A stretch of 10,105 nucleotides of DNA from positions 1 to 10,105 of the forward strand of contig DSDB01000026.1 in the NCBI GenBank assembly GCA_011057845.1. The letters are read 5' to 3'. Shown piece after piece: positions 1 to 7,604 of this stretch. Within the stretch, counting starts at the first letter, position 1. Each line of letters opens with the position of its first letter. The stretch comes from Phycisphaerales bacterium. Lineage in GTDB: Bacteria; Planctomycetota; Phycisphaerae; Sedimentisphaerales; Anaerobacaceae. The notes beneath the pieces are model-generated. The model was not told the DNA's origin, did not search any database, and worked only from the letters and a program-made list of their open reading frames with translations. The position numbers were made by a program, and so were the translations under genes.

Positions 1-1248
1 GAACTTGCCCCAATAGCCCTCCGAGCCCTCGATCACCCGCGAGCTGAAGCTGATGGTCGCGGTGTACGGCGTTCGGCGCATCCGATAGATACTTGCATCC
101 GACCAGTTCGCAATCGTGTTCATCCCCCAACTGGCCAGCCGCTTGTGCGTCACATCGGCGAATGCCGTGGACCAGTCGCGGCCGTACTTGCGCAGCAGAT
201 TCGCCCGCGCGAAGTCGTACGTCTTGTACGGGCTGTGGTTCTTGTAGTACCCATGCGGGGCCCATGTGCCGGTGTCGTAGAACTGCGCGAAGGCTGAATT
301 CGAGCCGGGCAGGTCCTTGAAGTAGTGCTCCCGGTCCGAGATCGGCGTTACGCTGCCGGCATTGACGCAGTCGGTTCCGTGCGACCAGAAGAGCCTTCCC
401 TCCGGGTCCACCAGCCACCACTTGCCGTTGTGCTTCTGCACCCGGAACAGGCCCGTCGCCTCCAGGGTCGGGCCTTTGGTCCAGCCGCCGTACGGGTTGC
501 GATCCGCCGGGCCGGGGCCGGCCGCCAGCTCCGCCGCCTCGGCCGTCGCCGCCGCCTGCATCTCCTTCACGGAGTGGGTCTTACCCGGCCAATCCCCGTG
601 TATGAACTGCCCGAATTCGTCGATGAACGGATAGAAGTTCTTCGCATCGACCGTCCGGACCTGCCCCATCGCCCGGATACTGAGAATCTCAAACTCGTGC
701 CGGGTCTTGGGCTGATGGACGAACACGACAAGAGCGGTCACGTTCGAGGCGTCCAGCTTGCTCTCGTGTGTGGGGTTGCCCCGCATCCCGATAATCTCCA
801 GAGGCGCCGACAGCCGCCACTGGCTCGGGAACAACTGCGTACGCACCACACCCTGCCGACCGCCCTCGATCTGCCCGCTGCCGGTGACGCAGTGCTCGCG
901 TCCATCGGCGCCGGGATTGTCCACGCGCAGGTTCACGGTCAACATCCCGGTCCCGCGGTTACGGATGCGCATCTCAACCAGAAGCCGGTCCGACAAGTTC
1001 CATCGCTCCCCAGACGGGCGCAACGTCACCCCCGGCCACTGCGCCTGCGTCCCGGTGGAGATCACCAACGTCCCTTCCTGCGTCGCCGTCAACGTCGCAT
1101 CCGACGTTTCCGCGTTGCCCGGGTCCAGTCCGGCCAGCAAATCCACAGACGAATCGGCGGCCCCAGGAACAGTCGCCATTGCCATCCATAACGCCGCTAC
1201 AAATAGAATAGTCTTTTTCATGGCCGGTACTTTCGATACTTGTTTCAT
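1..1248 (-). CDS. GH50-like (beta-agarase family) secreted glycosidase, N-terminal part
   Basis: Partial gene: 416 codons are visible and the frame stays open through the left edge. Residues about 10-31 are a signal peptide (MKKTILFVAALWMAMA, cleavage near PGA/ADS). Residues about 35-195 look like a beta-rich carbohydrate-binding-type domain. From about 205 the sequence has the marks of GH50-like proteins: FIDEFGQFIHGDWPGK (208-223), a short helical linker, then NGKWWLVDPEGRLFWSHGTD (274-293) and LLRKYGRDW followed by RLASWGMNTIANWSD (351-384), which are early strands of the TIM barrel. The GH50 catalytic glutamates normally lie further on and would be outside the window. GH50 enzymes cleave beta-1,4 links of agarose, usually outside the cytoplasm; the substrate here is inferred. 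It is the last visible gene of a minus-strand operon, 46 bp after the previous stop. The ATG at 1248 has only a weak AGG-type ribosome site; the ATG at 1221 is an alternative that still keeps the signal peptide. Confidence 0.85.
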   Translation of the reverse strand, partial: MKQVSKVPAMKKTILFVAALWMAMATVPGAADSSVDLLAGLDPGNAETSDATLTATQEGTLVISTGTQAQWPGVTLRPSGERWNLSDRLLVEMRIRNRGTGMLTVNLRVDNPGADGREHCVTGSGQIEGGRQGVVRTQLFPSQWRLSAPLEIIGMRGNPTHESKLDASNVTALVVFVHQPKTRHEFEILSIRAMGQVRTVDAKNFYPFIDEFGQFIHGDWPGKTHSVKEMQAAATAEAAELAAGPGPADRNPYGGWTKGPTLEATGLFRVQKHNGKWWLVDPEGRLFWSHGTDCVNAGSVTPISDREHYFKDLPGSNSAFAQFYDTGTWAPHGYYKNHSPYKTYDFARANLLRKYGRDWSTAFADVTHKRLASWGMNTIANWSDASIYRMRRTPYTATISFSSRVIEGSEGYWGKF

Positions 1249-1294
1249 TGTTGCTGCCTGTCGGTCACGCTAAGCGCCACCCGGTCAGTCGGCT

Positions 1295-4200
1295 TCACTT
1301 GAGCCGTATCCGATATCCAAATTCACCCTTGCGCGTCTCAAAACTCGCCTCGTTATCGACCCATTCAAACTCGACTTGACGGGCGGTGCGTCCGTCGGAA
1401 TCCATGGCTGACACAGCCTCGACCTGTGCCTTGCGGCCGGTCAGCTCCGCCACATCGACGGCCACAGGAAATCCCGGGGCGTCAGGCAGCGGGGTCACGG
1501 TAATGGCGCCGGCATCCACGACGCACCGCACCGCCCCGGCCGTGCGAACACCGCCGAAATCCACAGGTTCGCCTGTCATATTCCACCGCTCCACCTTCTG
1601 CGGCAGCCCTTCGGCGACCTCCAATCGGACACTGCTGATCGCATCGGCCGTGCCCTCGACAATCAGCCGTCCCAGCCGATACCGCACCGAACCATCATCA
1701 TCGCCGATCAACTCATACCGCCGCCCCGAATCAGGGTCCCACAGGCCGACGGCAATGTCGTAATTGCCCGGTCCATAAGCCATTGGTATCCGGACGACTC
1801 GGTCGCTATGTGTCTCAACAACGCCGCGCCATCGGCTCGTCCCCACTGCCGGCGCGGCGTCGCTTTGAAAGGCAATTCTGTCACGCCGCCCGGTGCGGTC
1901 GCTGAGAAAATGTGTGAATATCGCCAGGTCCTTCGCCGCCGCCCGCTTGACATCCCACTTGACCGTCAGCTTGAAGTCCCGGCCGCCGAGGTATTCGATC
2001 TTATCGGCCCACGGCCGCATCGCCAGCACAGTCTCCCGCTCGAAGCCGCGTCCGTTACAGTAGGAGATGTCCCCATTGCGGGATCGCTCTACGATGACGC
2101 CGTCAATCCGCTCAATTGAAGATTCCCCTCCGTCCCATCTCGCCAGATACCCGAATTGAGGCAGCGTCCGTCCCTCCACGGTCCAATCGGTTGAGCCGCG
2201 GTTGACATACACCCTGGCTCCGTTGGCCCATGTGACGATCTGGCGATGAATATCATTGTCAACGAACCGCACATGGACAATCGTATCGGTTGCAACCGCC
2301 CGCGCAAAACCCTGCGCCAACCAGTACTTGCGCACCGCGCCGGCCCCGAAAGCGCCGCGGTCGATCATCAGCGCATGGCCGGTCAGTATCTCGGCCGAGA
2401 TGTAATCGTCGCTCTCAATCCCCGCCTCGCGCCGGCTCCGCGAACCCTGGTAGCGGCTGGAGTAACCGACGCCGTGCAGACTGAACTTGTCGTGCAACAC
2501 CGCATCGAACCACGGTACGCGCTGCCAGTCCTTGCACGCGATGGCGATACAGAAGCTGTCGGGCCTCTCGGTGATCCGCAGGTGCTGGCAGTCCGAGCCC
2601 TCCAGGTAGCCGGTCAACTGGTCGTGCCCGGCCTCGGAGGTCTGCACCGCCTGACCGCCGAGGTAATCGCGGATCCACGCAAAGGCCTCGCCCCAAAGTC
2701 GGCGCGTCTCAAGATGGGAATGAAATACCCCGTCGCGGTCGTAGAAGTCAAAGGTCTCTATGGAAGTGAACACGTCGATGAAATAGTGCGTCGGCCGCAC
2801 GTTGGCCCGAATCAACTCGAGATTGCGCTTGGCAAACGGCAGAAACCGGTCCGGCCGCCAGCGGTAGCTCTGCGCATCGCGGCCCTCGTTCAGCCATGCC
2901 TTGATGGGCCGGCCGTCTTCGGTGAAACAGATATGGTCATAACTGTATCCTTCGGCATCCGGGTAGAAGTCGATGTAGTTGTCGTGCAACCCCCATGGGA
3001 TACCCTGTGCATCGCACACCTTGCCGATCCGCCGCATATCATCGACCGTTCCCAGGCTCGGCATCGGCGGCCAGATATCCGGCAGACGGTAATCATAGCC
3101 CCACCGCTGCCACACGTGGACCGTCAACAGCGAATCGGTCAATCCGTAGCCGATCATCCGCGACATGGTCTCGGCGATTTCGGCGTACCGCCCGCCCCAG
3201 ATATCGAACACAAACCGGCCGGCCTTTCGCGCAAACGCCGGCGCCGCCTTCTTGTTATACAACGGCCGATACCGCACCGCGCAGTCGAACGCCCCCTTGT
3301 CCCCCGGCACAAGCGTCATGGTCGCGTCCATGTGCGTGTGCAGCGCATAGACCCGCTGGTCCGGATTGACCTCCAGATAGTCGGGCGGATTGTCGACGGC
3401 CATCAGCAGCGACAGGCCCGTCTCGAAGTCGAAGCCGACATGGCTGGTGGACAGATTGTGCCCGCCGAACCCGGCCCGAAACGCCTTCGGCTCCTCGATG
3501 CAGTATCCGTGTCCGTAGTAGACGCGCGGGGCCCGCTGATCGGCCGCACCAATGGCGAAGTCCGTCAGCCTCGCACTGCAAGATGCCTGCACACGAAGCC
3601 CCGGCCCCTCCCCAAACACCCGAACCGTCAACGTGGCCTTGTCGTCCGTCGCCAACTGGTGAACAAACGCCACCGAACCCGCCTGCCTTCGTATCGAGAC
3701 GCTTGTAACGTCGACCGCCGACGCCCCGCGCCCCACCGGCCGTCCCAGCACATCGAACCGCAGCCCATCAAAGACCACGGTCCGATCGGCCCCGCCGAAC
3801 GCAATGGTCCCATCGACCATGCCATTGGCCCCGGCGACAACCGCCGCCCGCAGTCCGCCCTCCAATTCAAAGACCGATTCGTTCTCGCCCGCCCGACCAC
3901 CATCGGCCGCCAGTCCATGGGCCCGTTGCCGAACGGCGCGTCTCTGATCTTCGGTCATGACGGCCGGTTGTTTACCTGCCCGGATGACGGGATCGGCCCA
4001 GAATGACGAATCACACGTCGTATCGCGTCGCGGCCCCGGGTGGCTCTCCAGCCGAAGCAGTATCTCCCGCCCCGCGAACCGCCCGAGGTCCACCTGACCA
4101 TCGACCCACACCTTGGAATCCGTATGTCGCTCGAAGAGTCGTTCATCTCCGACCCAGACGCGGAACGTCACGCCGTCGCCGGCCGGCTCGGTCGCCGAGT

Positions 4201-4948
4201 GGTTCCGAACGGCGTTGGCGAACGACAACGTGATGAGCCTGCTCTGCGGTAGTTTCACACGGTACTCGACGAATGCCGTGCCCCCCTTGGGCCTCCACGG
4301 CGGGTGGATCTGCAGCGCCAGCCGCGTTGGTCCCCGCGTCACCGCCGCCTTCTCAAAATGCGTCGAAGACCGCGGCTCGGCCCCCGTGAAACCCACCCGC
4401 GTGTAGTTCAACGGCTCATCCCAGAACTGCCAGGCCAGCCGATGGGTCCGAAGCGGATAGAGCGCCAGGGCCCCGTCTTCCGGGACAATGTTCAATGTGA
4501 ATTCCTGCTGCATCTCCCGTGGCGACCGGGTGAATCGCGTTTCGAATACCTGCACGGCGTGTGCGGTTGCCGGCCGGCCCCCGGCATCGAACCTGGCGTA
4601 GACATGCACCGGATACAGTGCCGAGAACGCCCCCGGCCCGGCCGCAATCGAGAACGTCACATCCGCCGAGCCACCCGCCGGTACATCAACGGTCCTGGCC
4701 GGCTGACCCACGACCCGCCATTCATCGACCAGTCCGCCGACCTCAACGTCCACCTTCAACGGCCTGCCGTTGCCGTTTTCCAGCCGCACATCCACCGGGT
4801 ATGCCTTGTCATACTCGCTGACACCCTCGACAGGCCCAATCCGGATGGTCAGAGGTCCTTCCGTCACCACGTGTCCGTTGAACCCGAACGCCGCCGGGAT
4901 CATCACCCACGTCAGCAATGCCGTCAATACCATCAATCCACGTCTCAT
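1295..4948 (-). CDS. Large secreted multidomain protein, probable TIM-barrel glycosidase (GH101/GH129/DUF5696-like)
   Basis: The chosen ATG at 4948 gives 1217 residues and has GGAG (4955-4958) six bases upstream; it opens directly with a signal peptide (MRRGLMVLTALLTWVMIPAAFG). The same frame has an ATG at 4963, but no ribosome site precedes that one. Numbered from 4948: about 25-140 is an Ig-like beta region; 145-320 is a jelly-roll, CBM-like domain (HPPWRPKGGT near 215); 355-580 is a beta super-sandwich-like region; about 585-870 looks like a TIM barrel, with WQRWGYDYRLPDIWPP, then GLHDNYIDFYPDA, THYFIDVF (Asp725) and TSEAGHD (Glu772); and about 980-1099 is a C-terminal beta-sandwich. The order super-sandwich then barrel, with an Asp at a strand end and a later Glu, resembles GH101/GH129 and DUF5696 proteins. 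Asp725 as nucleophile and Glu772 as acid/base are guesses. The gene lies 28 bp after the GH-A enzyme gene and 46 bp before the GH50-like gene, so a role in breaking down the same polysaccharide is likely. No enzyme family assignment is firm. Confidence 0.85.
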   Translation of the reverse strand: MRRGLMVLTALLTWVMIPAAFGFNGHVVTEGPLTIRIGPVEGVSEYDKAYPVDVRLENGNGRPLKVDVEVGGLVDEWRVVGQPARTVDVPAGGSADVTFSIAAGPGAFSALYPVHVYARFDAGGRPATAHAVQVFETRFTRSPREMQQEFTLNIVPEDGALALYPLRTHRLAWQFWDEPLNYTRVGFTGAEPRSSTHFEKAAVTRGPTRLALQIHPPWRPKGGTAFVEYRVKLPQSRLITLSFANAVRNHSATEPAGDGVTFRVWVGDERLFERHTDSKVWVDGQVDLGRFAGREILLRLESHPGPRRDTTCDSSFWADPVIRAGKQPAVMTEDQRRAVRQRAHGLAADGGRAGENESVFELEGGLRAAVVAGANGMVDGTIAFGGADRTVVFDGLRFDVLGRPVGRGASAVDVTSVSIRRQAGSVAFVHQLATDDKATLTVRVFGEGPGLRVQASCSARLTDFAIGAADQRAPRVYYGHGYCIEEPKAFRAGFGGHNLSTSHVGFDFETGLSLLMAVDNPPDYLEVNPDQRVYALHTHMDATMTLVPGDKGAFDCAVRYRPLYNKKAAPAFARKAGRFVFDIWGGRYAEIAETMSRMIGYGLTDSLLTVHVWQRWGYDYRLPDIWPPMPSLGTVDDMRRIGKVCDAQGIPWGLHDNYIDFYPDAEGYSYDHICFTEDGRPIKAWLNEGRDAQSYRWRPDRFLPFAKRNLELIRANVRPTHYFIDVFTSIETFDFYDRDGVFHSHLETRRLWGEAFAWIRDYLGGQAVQTSEAGHDQLTGYLEGSDCQHLRITERPDSFCIAIACKDWQRVPWFDAVLHDKFSLHGVGYSSRYQGSRSRREAGIESDDYISAEILTGHALMIDRGAFGAGAVRKYWLAQGFARAVATDTIVHVRFVDNDIHRQIVTWANGARVYVNRGSTDWTVEGRTLPQFGYLARWDGGESSIERIDGVIVERSRNGDISYCNGRGFERETVLAMRPWADKIEYLGGRDFKLTVKWDVKRAAAKDLAIFTHFLSDRTGRRDRIAFQSDAAPAVGTSRWRGVVETHSDRVVRIPMAYGPGNYDIAVGLWDPDSGRRYELIGDDDGSVRYRLGRLIVEGTADAISSVRLEVAEGLPQKVERWNMTGEPVDFGGVRTAGAVRCVVDAGAITVTPLPDAPGFPVAVDVAELTGRKAQVEAVSAMDSDGRTARQVEFEWVDNEASFETRKGEFGYRIRLK

Positions 4949-4954
4949 GCCATG

Positions 4955-4958
4955 CTCC
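4955..4958 (-). promoter_or_regulatory. Ribosome binding site (GGAG) that decides the start at 4948
   Basis: GGAG on the minus strand lies six bases before the ATG at 4948. It is part of ATGATGGAG, so it sits inside the reading frame if the upstream in-frame ATG at 4963 is used. The spacing, and the signal peptide beginning immediately at the downstream ATG, favour 4948 as the true initiator. Confidence 0.6.
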
Positions 4959-4976
4959 ATCATGTTGGCTGCCGGA

Positions 4977-7520
4977 CTAATTCCTGCTCAGGACATACCA
5001 CATTGTGTCGTACCGGGGCAACAACGTCGCCACCCCGTTGTCCGTCGGCACATCCGCTTTCGCCGTTCCATCGGCCGCCAGCGCCTGGCATGTCCAGCGC
5101 CCCGGCGGCAGCTTCACCGTCGCCTCCACCGTCTCAATCCGCGCCGGGCCTGTGCCCCAGTTGCGTCCCACCGTTCGACGATCCTCGCTGAACACCATCC
5201 CCGTATTCTCGCACCGTCCGCACGCGGAGATCAGCACATGCCTGCTATTGTCCAAACGCGAGGCCCCGTCCAGCGCGGTCATCGTCATCGCAACAAACTC
5301 CGGCCCCTTGACCTCCACCTCTCCTGACGTCCCCTTCGAAAAGCGTCCTGAATGTCCCACATACACTCGCGCTGCGCCGGCTCGGACCGCATAGAATCCC
5401 TTCCCACCGGCCACATCCCACGTCATCGTCGTCGATGTCCGCCCCATCTCCGCATGTCCTGGATAATTCCCCAATGTCGCGGCCAGTTCGCTGCTCAGCA
5501 GCTTCTCCCATGTCATGCCGGCCATCCTGCTCGCGGCGGCCGCAAACATGTTCGTGCCGCATTTCAAATGAAGCTGAGCCACTCCCGGAAAGAGCGACGG
5601 CTCCAGACTCAATTGCCACACCGTCCTATGGCCCAGCTTCGCCCCCCCCCCGTCGCGGAACATCGTTGCCCCGGCCCGCATGAACCCCCACTTGGCCGGG
5701 TTGGTGTCCACGTCAAAGAAGCTGTTGAGATGCTCGCGGCCCCATTCGCCCGTACTGTGGCTGTATGTATAGAGCCAGACGCCGTCCCAGTCATGTGCCG
5801 CCGCGAACGACGCGATCAACGGCACGCACTCGGCCTGTGAATCCAGCGGCGCCGGGTGGTTGTACTCGGTCACCGTATACGGCTTGCCCCACAACCGCTC
5901 CGCCGCCAGGCGAAACAGCGTCGCCTCCCGTGGGAAGTCCACCATCGCCTTCTGGTCGATAAGCCAGTCGGCCGGATCCCACGGCCGATTGGGAAATCGC
6001 GGGTGCTGCCAATACGAATGGCCGTCGATGAAGTCCATATCGCTCTGCGTGTAGAGCCCCAGCGGTCCGAATACAATCGTTCCGGTCACCAGGGCCCCGC
6101 AACCCAGTTCCTGCTTGACATACCTCCGCATATCATCAAAGAACGCCTTCTCGGTCTCGGCCAGAAACACCATGCGGTCTTCGATCCGTGGCGCCGACTC
6201 ATTGTCCGCGAACAACCCGACGGTCCCCTTCTCGACCGACTCGCCGGTCACCAACCCCACGCGGCCGCCCGGACGCACCTGGGCATTCGCCAGATACACG
6301 GGTGACTCGGCATTGCCGAACGAAATACTGACCCGGGCATCGGTATCGCTCTGCGCAGCGGTGAAACCGAAAGTGTACTGCCGCCACTGATCCGACAACT
6401 CCACCTGCCTGGACAACCCCAGTCCCTCCCACGGGTCATGCCCCTGGCCGACTGTTATTGAAATGTTGCGATCCGCTTGGCCTGCCGCCTCGAACACCAC
6501 GGTGTAATACCGCCCGCCCTCGACTGCGAACTGCCGCTGATTGAACTGCAGATGCCACGCCGTTTGGTCGCGTTTGACCACGCTGAGCTTCAGGGCCTCT
6601 TTGCCCTTATACATAACCATCTCGGCCGTTGCCCGACAGCCTTCGTGCTGTTCCACGTTCCATCCGTCCACCCGCCCATTCGACACAACCAGACGGCTGT
6701 TCTTCAACAGATTCTCCCCCAGCGGCTCGACCCCCATTGTCCACGCGGCCTTCAGCTTTTCGTCCGAACCATACTTCGCCTTCAGCCACGCATTGAACCG
6801 CTCGCGCAGTATTTTCGCGTAATAATCCGGCAGCGTCCGCAGTGTCTCTTCGGATCCCCACATGAAGAAACTGTTCTCGTTGGTGATCTCAACAATCGCC
6901 ACCGCCGGGTCGTCGGCCCACCGCGCGTTGCGATAGCGATTGGTCCGCGTCAGTATCTGCCGCGCATACTCCCTCTGGGCCTCGATCAGCTCCGGCGCAA
7001 ATAGATTCGCCATCTTGTCGTAGTCGCGGTTGGTCTTCGGCGCCCCGACATACTCGCTGTGCGCGCGTCCGACGTGCAGGTTCAGATTCACCCATATCCC
7101 ACGTTTGGCCAGTTCATTGATGAAGTAATCCAGCCGGTCCAGGGCCTCCGGCTCAAAGCCCCTGCCGGTGCGGCCGTCCCATATTCCCCGCGGCCACCTC
7201 GACGTATCAAGATGATGCATCCGCACCGTGTTGACCCCCGCGGCCGCCAGCCGCTCCGCCACGTCCGCCGCCTCCTCCTTCGCCGGCAGATTGGCCCCGA
7301 ACGACAGATTCACCCCCCACAACCGCACGCGCTTACCCTCATGCTCGAAATGCTCTCCCGCCGTCAGCCGCGCCGACTTGACCGTTATAGCCTCGCCCGG
7401 CGGTGCCGCAATCAGCGACTGGGGATTCGGCTTGGCCGGTATCACAAACGGCACGAATTCCACGCCGAACGCCACGCCTGTCATGGCACATACACACATA
7501 ATGACCGTGAGATTCCTCAT
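4977..7520 (-). CDS. Secreted clan GH-A glycosidase with a CBM inserted in the TIM barrel
   Basis: The ATG at 7520 gives 847 residues and has GGAG (7530-7533) nine bases upstream; the in-frame ATG at 7535 lacks a good site. MRNLTVIMCVCAMTGVAFG is the signal peptide. Numbered from 7520: VRLWGVNLSFGANLP (65-79) and GVNTVRMHHLD (95-105) are the first barrel strands; ITNENS (212-217) holds the Asn-Glu pair of clan GH-A, so Glu215 is the likely acid/base; about 270-419 is a CBM4_9-like jelly roll (starts ENLLKNSR, contains HLQFNQ and WRQYTFGFTA); the barrel then resumes (FIDGHSYWQHP) and reaches TVTEYNHP, with Glu552 the likely nucleophile, and WDGVWLYTYSH. The C-terminal beta domain has the motif LISACGRCENTGM. 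The fold resembles GH5-type cellulase-like enzymes, but I cannot name a family or substrate. It is the second gene of the operon. A run of ten G in the coding strand (5642-5651) falls at Gly624-Gly626. Confidence 0.9.
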   Translation of the reverse strand: MRNLTVIMCVCAMTGVAFGVEFVPFVIPAKPNPQSLIAAPPGEAITVKSARLTAGEHFEHEGKRVRLWGVNLSFGANLPAKEEAADVAERLAAAGVNTVRMHHLDTSRWPRGIWDGRTGRGFEPEALDRLDYFINELAKRGIWVNLNLHVGRAHSEYVGAPKTNRDYDKMANLFAPELIEAQREYARQILTRTNRYRNARWADDPAVAIVEITNENSFFMWGSEETLRTLPDYYAKILRERFNAWLKAKYGSDEKLKAAWTMGVEPLGENLLKNSRLVVSNGRVDGWNVEQHEGCRATAEMVMYKGKEALKLSVVKRDQTAWHLQFNQRQFAVEGGRYYTVVFEAAGQADRNISITVGQGHDPWEGLGLSRQVELSDQWRQYTFGFTAAQSDTDARVSISFGNAESPVYLANAQVRPGGRVGLVTGESVEKGTVGLFADNESAPRIEDRMVFLAETEKAFFDDMRRYVKQELGCGALVTGTIVFGPLGLYTQSDMDFIDGHSYWQHPRFPNRPWDPADWLIDQKAMVDFPREATLFRLAAERLWGKPYTVTEYNHPAPLDSQAECVPLIASFAAAHDWDGVWLYTYSHSTGEWGREHLNSFFDVDTNPAKWGFMRAGATMFRDGGGAKLGHRTVWQLSLEPSLFPGVAQLHLKCGTNMFAAAASRMAGMTWEKLLSSELAATLGNYPGHAEMGRTSTTMTWDVAGGKGFYAVRAGAARVYVGHSGRFSKGTSGEVEVKGPEFVAMTMTALDGASRLDNSRHVLISACGRCENTGMVFSEDRRTVGRNWGTGPARIETVEATVKLPPGRWTCQALAADGTAKADVPTDNGVATLLPRYDTMWYVLSRN

Positions 7521-7529
7521 GATGATGGA

Positions 7530-7533
7530 CTCC
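7530..7533 (-). promoter_or_regulatory. Ribosome binding site (GGAG) that decides the start at 7520
   Basis: GGAG on the minus strand lies nine bases before the ATG at 7520, within TTTTATGGAG. The ATG at 7535 overlaps this site and is in the same frame, but it has no Shine-Dalgarno sequence of its own, so I take 7520 as the start. Confidence 0.5.
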
Positions 7534-7543
7534 ATAAAACACC

Positions 7544-7580
7544 GCCGCCAAGCGGCCTCAACAGTGTTGCACTCTGCAAC
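7544..7580 (-). other. Two small perfect hairpins in the 84-bp gap between the first two operon genes
   Basis: Read on the minus strand, GTTGCA-GAG-TGCAAC (7580-7566) is followed by GCCGC-TTG-GCGGC (7556-7544) and then GGTGTTTT, just before the ribosome site of the GH-A gene. The second hairpin with its short T run looks like a weak intrinsic terminator or attenuator. It could equally be an mRNA-stabilising or processing site that sets the relative output of the two genes. The stems are short (6 and 5 bp), so chance cannot be excluded. Confidence 0.3.
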
Positions 7581-7604
7581 GTACAGCCTGCATTGCCCTT
7601 ATCG

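Noticed and set aside
325..1191. Plus-strand open frame of 288 codons opposite the GH50-like gene
   Set aside because: Low-complexity Arg/Pro/Leu-rich product without a ribosome site; the minus strand carries clear GH50-like motifs over the same bases.
2246..4006. Long open frame of 586 codons on the plus strand, antisense to the large glycosidase-like gene
   Set aside because: Its product is rich in Arg, Pro, His and Gln with no recognisable domain, as expected from the mirror of a GC-rich gene. The minus-strand frame has a signal peptide, domains and a ribosome site.
4304..5191. Plus-strand open frame of 295 codons spanning the junction of two minus-strand genes
   Set aside because: Arg/Pro/His-rich composition, no domain, and fully antisense to two well-supported genes.
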